This document shows positions 13,825-19,634 of a stretch of 21,610 nucleotides of DNA, in pieces. A program made the translations under genes and the position numbers. The number at the start of each line of letters is the position of its first letter. Position 1 is the stretch's first letter. The stretch is from Acidobacteriota bacterium (GTDB taxonomy: Bacteria; Acidobacteriota; Terriglobia; UBA7540): positions 1 to 21,610 of the forward strand of contig QHZK01000236.1 of assembly GCA_003224635.1 (NCBI GenBank). The letters run 5' to 3'. The notes beneath the pieces were generated by a model that saw only the letters and a list, made by a program, of their open reading frames with translations, ran no database searches and had not been told where the DNA came from.

Positions 13825-13899
13825 CAAGACAGTGGTCAGCCTTCATTCTTTATCGACGTTACCTCCGCTCAGAGTGACGATCCTGAGTGATCGCCTCGG

Positions 13900-16089
13900 T
13901 CACTTGCTCACTTCGAGCAACAGATGATGAGTGAACTCCACAGCCAGCTTCGGACTTCGGCCGTCGATCGCACCCAAGTCCTTGCCGTTCTCGTAGTCCA
14001 CCACGCGATACTTGCCCGGTTCAAGGCCGCGCAGCTCGACCTCGCCTTTCCACCGAGTCGCCGGGTCAGGCGCGAAGAAGGCGTAGTACATTTTGCCATC
14101 CTTGGCGATGGCATAGCCCTCGGGGACGTCATACCCGGTAACGTAGAGATCGAGGAACGTCCCGCGCGAGAGCATCTTCGAGTTGTAGAGGTCCATCCAC
14201 TTCTTCCACAGCGCTTCCTTCTCCGGCGTCAGCAGGACCGTCTTGAAGTGCGGGCCGGGATCGGGCCAGACGAACTTGGTCCCGACCACGCCGCCCGCGC
14301 CCACCGTCGAAGCAAAGTCCTTTCCCTCGTCGATCTCGTTCGCGCCGTTCGCGTAACGAATCGTCGTCAGCTCGACGTGGTCGCCGTAGACGGCCGCCTG
14401 CGGCCCGAGCAGAGCCTTGTACATCTTGATTCGCCGCCGCACTTGGACCGATCCTACTGGATCCCCGGTGACGGCCTGGTCCATGTAAGGCAGCCAAGCC
14501 AGGTTGGGCGGCGTGCCGCAGGGGCAGCTCTGGGTGACACTGTCGGGCTTGAGCGCGCGCGTGGTCTCGAAGATGGCCTTGTAGACCTCGCCCATGGCGT
14601 GAATCGAGTCTTCGGGAGACTTGTGGCGGTGTTTCGGGTTGTAGCAGGCGGGAACGGTGTAGACGTTGTCGAGTTTGTGGCCGTCAAATCCCCAGTCGCG
14701 GATGAACTTTGTCGAGAGCTCCTTGTAATACTCCTGCACTTCCGGCAGGGCGGGACACAGCGCGGCCAAGCCCCGCACCATGCGCGCGTGCTTGCCGTTC
14801 TGGTCGAGGATCAGCCAGTCCGGGTGCTGCTGGACGACCCGGGCCAAGCCGTAGGGGTGCGACTCATAGCGCCCCTGGCCGTCTTCGACCCCGAGCGGTA
14901 CCCACCAGATTTGCGTGCGAATCCCCTGCTGGTGAAACTTCTCGACCATTTTCTGGATGGCGTCGTCCGGGAAGGTGTCCGGGCGGGGGCCCCAGTCACC
15001 GTACTTGTCGAACCAGCGGTCGTCGAGCGTCGCCCACCTGATGTTGAACTCCTTCAGCTTCGGAATGGTGCCCAGCATCTGCGCGGGCGTGACGTTGAAC
15101 TCGTATCCCCAGCCGCACCAGAATACATTGTAGGCTTCTTCCGATGGCTTCCGCAGGGACCAACCTTCACGCTGAAGGGCAGCCGAGTAGAGGCGCAGGG
15201 GCTCGTAGAAATCACCGGAATAGACGGCGACGAAGCTGCGCGGCGTCGAGAATACGTCGCCGGGCCTGAGTGTCGCGTGCGGCTCGATCGAGAGCGACGC
15301 GCGGACGCGGCCGTCGGGCTCGGTCCTGACGGGCAGTGAAACGACCAGCGGCAGGGTTTCCAAGTGCCCGACGGCCTCGCCGACCCTTGCCGTCCAGAAT
15401 GCCACCACCGGGATTCCGCCGCCTTCGCCCCTTCCCACCATCGCGCCCATCCGATTGGGTTGGGAGAAGTTTTTCGAAATATGGATCACGTCGTCCTTTC
15501 CCCACTGGTAGCTCGACCCCTGAAACGACCAGAGGTCGTAGGGCGCGGCTTGGGGAGCGGCCAGCGACGCGCTACGATCCAGCCTGACTTCGCGTGGGCC
15601 AGCGTTCCTATAGGCAACGGTCACGAGCGCTAGGGCAGGAAAGTCATCATAGACTTCGACGGCAAGTGTTTCCTCCAAACCTGCGCTCTCGCCTTCCGAG
15701 CTTCGTGCCATGATCTCGACGCGCTTGCCGCGCGGTCCGAGCTTGCCCTGGGCGTCCGAAATCCTGGCGTGCTCGAAGTCGAAGACGAAGTCGTGAATCT
15801 CCTTGCCGCCGCTCACCACGGAGTTACCCGAAGCTGCCGGACCGGGTTGCGGCTCGTCGAGGGTCAGGCGCTTTCCATCCTTGAGCAGCCACGCTTGGAC
15901 GTATCCCGTAGGCAGAACGTCAAACTCCGCCGATGCGGTCTGCAAAACGGCGGGCCCGCCCGGATTCACGGTCACAGAGACCGACGAGGACGATTGCGCC
16001 TGCCCCGAAGGCGGAGACGGCTGCTCGCGGCAACCCGAGAGCGCAATCACGATTGCGGCCAGGAATACAGGCGCCGCTGTTCTCGGCAT
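13900..16089 (-). CDS. GH36-like alpha-galactosidase lipoprotein
   Basis: The 729-aa protein has a lipoprotein signal peptide with lipobox LSGC (17-20), so it is anchored to a membrane. An N-terminal beta-sandwich (about 40-310) precedes a (beta/alpha)8 barrel. In the barrel, WCGWGYEFNVTPAQ and WATLDDRWFDKYGDW (352-366) are typical of melibiase-type enzymes. WGFDGHKLDNVY (466-477) holds the probable nucleophile D474 in the GH36 KxD motif, and D543 in TGDPVGSVQVRRR is the likely acid/base. A C-terminal beta domain ends the chain. It should release terminal alpha-galactose or a similar sugar outside the cytoplasm; the real substrate is not shown. AAGGAGAG lies about 10-12 nt before ATG 16089. 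Neighbours are an exported propeller protein and an exported amidohydrolase. Confidence 0.9.
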   Translation of the reverse strand: MPRTAAPVFLAAIVIALSGCREQPSPPSGQAQSSSSVSVTVNPGGPAVLQTASAEFDVLPTGYVQAWLLKDGKRLTLDEPQPGPAASGNSVVSGGKEIHDFVFDFEHARISDAQGKLGPRGKRVEIMARSSEGESAGLEETLAVEVYDDFPALALVTVAYRNAGPREVRLDRSASLAAPQAAPYDLWSFQGSSYQWGKDDVIHISKNFSQPNRMGAMVGRGEGGGIPVVAFWTARVGEAVGHLETLPLVVSLPVRTEPDGRVRASLSIEPHATLRPGDVFSTPRSFVAVYSGDFYEPLRLYSAALQREGWSLRKPSEEAYNVFWCGWGYEFNVTPAQMLGTIPKLKEFNIRWATLDDRWFDKYGDWGPRPDTFPDDAIQKMVEKFHQQGIRTQIWWVPLGVEDGQGRYESHPYGLARVVQQHPDWLILDQNGKHARMVRGLAALCPALPEVQEYYKELSTKFIRDWGFDGHKLDNVYTVPACYNPKHRHKSPEDSIHAMGEVYKAIFETTRALKPDSVTQSCPCGTPPNLAWLPYMDQAVTGDPVGSVQVRRRIKMYKALLGPQAAVYGDHVELTTIRYANGANEIDEGKDFASTVGAGGVVGTKFVWPDPGPHFKTVLLTPEKEALWKKWMDLYNSKMLSRGTFLDLYVTGYDVPEGYAIAKDGKMYYAFFAPDPATRWKGEVELRGLEPGKYRVVDYENGKDLGAIDGRSPKLAVEFTHHLLLEVSK

Positions 16090-16131
16090 CTTGAACCTGC
16101 TCTCCTTCTCTGCGAATCTAGCGACCGTGAA

Positions 16132-16527
16132 TCAGAATATCCCAAAAAGTTTCTTGCGCAGCTTCCAGCCGAGCGCCTCATCGATCATAATGAGTATGTA
16201 ATGATCTTCCCTGCGCAGAACTTCGTACGCGCTCCGGTATGTTTGGCCAGCATCCTCGACTCCCAGTTCCTCTGGGTGTGCGGAGTCGTAATCGTAGGCC
16301 TTCTTCAGCAGGCGTGCGATCTTCTGTTCGTATTCCTGGTCGTCATATTGGTCTTCAAACTCCGCCACGTCGTCGAGATATTCCTGCCTGGCGTCTGATC
16401 CTGTTTCCGTGAAGTATAGCGTCCTCTTTTCCAAGTCGGATAACAGAGCATTTTCCCTCACAGCCTCGGCGATGATTCTGGAGACGAAAAACTCCTTCGC
16501 TTCCACCGCATTGTTGAAAGCAGTCAT
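16132..16527 (-). CDS. Acidic hypothetical protein
   Basis: This 131-aa protein starts at ATG 16527 (a TTG two codons upstream is possible). It is rich in Asp, Glu and Tyr: EAKEFFVSRIIAEAVREN, LSDLEKRTLYFTETG, then EYLDDVAEFEDQYDDQEYEQ and a repeat-like KIARLLKKAYDYDS. It ends with a basic amphipathic helix (LGWKLRKKLFGIF). It resembles helical hypothetical proteins seen in acidobacteria, but I know no function. No signal peptide. The TGACAACGGAC repeat begins 3 nt before the start codon and leaves no room for a Shine-Dalgarno, so its translation may be weak, leaderless or coupled. It sits between two exported-protein genes. Confidence 0.72.
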   Translation of the reverse strand: MTAFNNAVEAKEFFVSRIIAEAVRENALLSDLEKRTLYFTETGSDARQEYLDDVAEFEDQYDDQEYEQKIARLLKKAYDYDSAHPEELGVEDAGQTYRSAYEVLRREDHYILIMIDEALGWKLRKKLFGIF

Positions 16528-16530
16528 GTG

Positions 16531-16560
16531 CAACTGACAACGGACAACTGACCACTGACC
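16531..16560 (-). repeat. TGACAACGGAC boundary repeat, copy 3
   Basis: CAACTGACAACGGACAACTG followed by ACCACTGACC, containing the exact 11-mer (16535-16545). It sits between the amidohydrolase stop and the next start codon and is itself built of shorter AACTGAC/GACCACTGAC units. Confidence 0.65.
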
Positions 16561-16570
16561 GCCATCGAGT

Positions 16571-17743
16571 TCATCGTCCCGACCTACCCAATGCGCCCTG
16601 CACCTTGAACTGGCTGAAGATTCTTTCCGCGTTCAAATGGTAGACCTTTTCCAGGACCTGGTCGGGCAGGTCCAATCCGTAGATTTCCCACCGACCCTGG
16701 CCCGGGTAGCCCCAATAATCAAAATATTCGTCCGCCGTCTCAAGCCACCGAAAATGGTTGCGGTACATTTCTTCGAGGGGCGTGGCGTCGGTGCCGAAGC
16801 AGATCCTGTCCTGATAATCGAGAAAGAACTTTCGCGCACGGCGCGGCTGGCGGCCGAGTTCCGCCTCGCGCGCCCCAAATTCCACCATGACGTTCGGGCA
16901 GCGATCGAGCAACCGCGAAACGTAGTCAAGGTTCTCCGGCCAGTTGGCGACGTGGAGGGAAACAAAAGTCGTGCCGGGGTGCCTGGCGAAGACGCGGTCG
17001 CGCGCCGCAAGGATCGCCTCTTTGCTCGGAAACCTGGGACCGTAAAAGCTCCAGTCAGGATGCGCGAGCAGCTCTTCGTAGCGCTCGTTGTACTGATCGA
17101 CGGGATGGAAGAACGCCTCGGGGTCGGTCACGTGGATGGACACGGGGATCCCCAGCCTGCCGCACTCCGCCCAGATGGGATCGAGGCGCGGGTCATCCAC
17201 GGCGACGAGCTTGCCCGACCTCGACCGGACCTCGAGGCCGAAGTCTTTGAGGACCTTCAGGCCGCGGGCGCCACGCGCGACGGCATCATCAATCTGCCTC
17301 ACCATCTCCTCGGCGAAATTAGCGTCGTCGATCTTGCTCCAGTCGATTTGCGTGAACACCATGAAGCGGCCGGGATACGGCTTCACCATTTCGTTCAGGA
17401 CCTTCTGGAGGTTCTCGCCCCACCCGCCGGTAAGGATCACGATCTTCTGAATGTTGCAGCGGTCCATAACCTCCACTACTTTTTCGGGCGGGATGCGCCC
17501 GCGGCCTGCGGACCTTGCGTCGTTGACGTGGTTGTGGACGTCGATCACGGGAAAGCGGGCCCGCTCCACGTCGTGAATAGGGGCGTGGAGCATCGACTTA
17601 GGCTTGAAGTCGCTCAGGAGGAGCGCCCCCTTTTCACCGGATGGCGGCGCGTCGGGTTTCACCTGCGCCTGCGCGCCGAAAACTCCGCTGCCCATCACCA
17701 GGATGCCTGCGCCGGTCAGCAGCCGCTGTTTGATGACCGTCAT
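16571..17743 (-). CDS. Exported amidohydrolase-2 family protein
   Basis: The 390-aa protein has a Sec-type signal peptide (MTVIKQRLLTGAGILVMGSG, cleavage near GAQAQ). The mature enzyme is a metal-dependent TIM barrel of the PF04909 type. Metal-site motifs are H70-x-H72 in IDVHNHV, H204 in VSIHVTDP, H264 in VSLHVANWPEN and D319 in CFGTDATPLEE. Such enzymes hydrolyse or decarboxylate ring substrates; the substrate is unknown here, and a secreted form is unusual but recurrent in acidobacteria. GGAAGGGG (17752-17759) lies 8 nt before ATG 17743, with a promoter just upstream. It heads the run of minus-strand genes reaching 11175. Its C-terminal NAERIFSQF is the typical end of the family. Confidence 0.92.
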   Translation of the reverse strand: MTVIKQRLLTGAGILVMGSGVFGAQAQVKPDAPPSGEKGALLLSDFKPKSMLHAPIHDVERARFPVIDVHNHVNDARSAGRGRIPPEKVVEVMDRCNIQKIVILTGGWGENLQKVLNEMVKPYPGRFMVFTQIDWSKIDDANFAEEMVRQIDDAVARGARGLKVLKDFGLEVRSRSGKLVAVDDPRLDPIWAECGRLGIPVSIHVTDPEAFFHPVDQYNERYEELLAHPDWSFYGPRFPSKEAILAARDRVFARHPGTTFVSLHVANWPENLDYVSRLLDRCPNVMVEFGAREAELGRQPRRARKFFLDYQDRICFGTDATPLEEMYRNHFRWLETADEYFDYWGYPGQGRWEIYGLDLPDQVLEKVYHLNAERIFSQFKVQGALGRSGR

Positions 17744-17770
17744 AAAGATATCCCCTTCCGGCAGCCGCTT

Positions 17771-17798
17771 ATTCTAACCTATTTCAAGCGCGCGGCAA
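17771..17798 (-). promoter_or_regulatory. Promoter of the amidohydrolase-led cluster
   Basis: On the minus strand TTGCCG (17793-17798), 16-nt spacer, TAGAAT (17771-17776). Transcription near 17764 gives a leader of about 20 nt carrying the GGAAGGGG ribosome binding site. Confidence 0.5.
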
Positions 17799-17966
17799 CT
17801 GCGAGTCATTTCAAGCGTCGAATCTGCGCTTCACTGCTGCTAATTTATGAGGATAGATTAGGGGAGCTGGAGGGGAGTTACCTGAGGTCCTAGAGTAAAC
17901 TGCTGCTACGTTCCTCGTCGACCGCACCGCGCGGGTCAGAACTCCGACCATCACGGAAAACGTGAA

Positions 17967-17998
17967 GGGGGGCGAGGCTCTCGGAGCCGCCGCCCCCC
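17967..17998 (-). terminator. Strong GC hairpin after the large surface protein gene
   Basis: GGGGGGCG (17967-17974), GGCTC (17976-17980), loop TCG, GAGCC (17984-17988), CGCCCCCC (17991-17998): 13 paired bases with a small internal bulge. It starts 20 nt after the TAA of the minus-strand gene, in terminator position. The tract after it on that strand (TTCACGTTTTCC) is only partly T-rich. Confidence 0.6.
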
Positions 17999-18017
17999 TA
18001 CCCGAAGTCGTGATTGC

Positions 18018-19634
18018 TTAATGCCCGCTACCGGTCAAGCTGACCGTCTGCGGGCTGCCGCTTGCATTGTCCGAGATGGTCAGTGTTCCAGTTTGCGTTC
18101 CTGAGCTTGTAGGAGCAGAAGCAACGTTGATCGCGCAGCTAGCCCCGACTGCCAAGGAGCCGCCGCAGTTGTTGGTGTCAACAAACTGCCCGGAGATCGT
18201 CACACTGCTAAAGGTCACGCTGGCGGTCCCGGTGTTACGTACCGTTACGGTCTGCGAGCCGCTGGTGTGCCCAACCTTAACTCTACCGAAGCTCAGACTC
18301 GTGGGGGACACACTGACCGTCGTCGACCCACCCGAGGGCGAAACCCCGGATCCGGTCAAACTAATCGTCTGGGGACTGTTCGAGGCGTTGTCGGTGATGG
18401 TGACGGTCCCCGTCCGGGTTCCTGTCGTTGTAGGCGCGAAATCGACGCTAATCGCGCAACTGGCGCCCGCCGCGACTGAAGACCCGCAGGTCCCCGAACC
18501 GGCGAAAGCAAAATCGCCGCCGATGGTAAGGCTGCTGATTGTCAGCGTTGCGTTCCCGGTGTTACTCAGCGTTACCGCCTGTGCGGCGCTCGCCGTCCCC
18601 ACCGTCTGATTTCCGAACGTCAAGGAAGTGGGTGAGAGACTCACGGCCGGCGCCGTGCTCGTCGAACCTCCCGTGCCTGACAGGGGAATCGTCTGCGGAC
18701 TGGTTGGAGCATTGTCGTTAAGCGTTACTGCCCCGGTTCGAGTCCCGGTTGTTGTGGGCGTGAAGTTCACGCTGATTGTGCAACTGGCTCCTGCGGCTAC
18801 CGTACCGGCGCAGTTGCCCAGCCCGGCAAAATGGAAATCGCCGCTAATAACAAAGCTGCCGTTGAACGTCAGGGTTGAATTGCCCGTATTGGTGAGCGTC
18901 ACGAACTGCGCGCCGCTCGTCGTTCCCACGGCCTGGCTGGGGAACGTCAACGACGCGGGCGAGAGGCTGACCACCGGGCCGGTGGACGTGGAAGCCCCCG
19001 TACCGGTGAGAGCGGCTGTCTGTGGGCTGCCCGTGGCATTGTCGGTGACCGCTACCGCAGCCGTGCGGGTCCCCGAGGCCGCTGGAGTGAACGTCACGCT
19101 GATCGTGCAAGTGGACCCCGCCGCCAGGCTCGAACCGCAGCCGTTGGTCTGAGCGAAATCGCTGCTGTTTGTCCCCGTGATAGCGACGCTCGTGATACTG
19201 AGCGCCGCACTGCCGGTGTTCGAGAGCGTTACGGTTTGGGCGGCGCTCGTTGTCCCCACGTTCTGGCTGGCGAACGTTAACGAAGTGGGCGAGAGGCTGG
19301 CCGCCGCTGTGGACGCCGCCACGCCGGAGCCCGTCAGGCTTGCCGTCTGGGGGCTGCTACTCGCGTTGTCGGTAACCGTCACGCTTGCGGTTCTGGTTCC
19401 CGACGCCGTGGGCTTGAAGGTCACGCTAATCGCGCAAGTGGCTCCCGCAGCGACCGAGCCGCCGCAGGTGTTGCTCTGGGCAAAGTCGCCGCTGTTGGTC
19501 CCGGTGACGGCGATGCTGCTGATGCTCAGCGCCGCACTACCCGTGTTGGATAGCGTGATCGCCTGGGCTGCGCTGGTCGTTCCCACGTTCTGGTTTGCGA
19601 ACGTCAGCGAAGCGGGCGCCAGGCCGGCCGTTGC
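18018..19634 (-). repeat. Five choice-of-anchor D (ASH-like) repeats, R3-R7
   Basis: Units of about 105-110 codons lie at 19320-19634, 18993-19307, 18669-18977, 18342-18650 and 18018-18323. Each has SPTSLTF-VGTTSAAQ-VTLSNTG near its start, a C-G-S-S-A-A-G-x-S-C pair in the middle and GTRTGTVT-DNA-SPQTISLTGSG at its end. Short Ser/Thr linkers separate them. DNA identity between units is visibly high. Confidence 0.9.

Noticed and set aside
13924..15339. Open frame of 471 codons on the + strand opposite the GH36-like gene
   Set aside because: Shadow of a well-supported gene; composition typical of antisense frames and no recognisable motif.
16637..17893. Open frame of 418 codons on the + strand opposite the amidohydrolase
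   Set aside because: Shadow of a gene with intact metal ligands, signal peptide, Shine-Dalgarno and promoter.
17744..18017. Possible tRNA or small RNA gene between the amidohydrolase and the surface protein
   Set aside because: No cloverleaf or T-loop consensus could be found; only the amidohydrolase promoter and the GC hairpin are supported.
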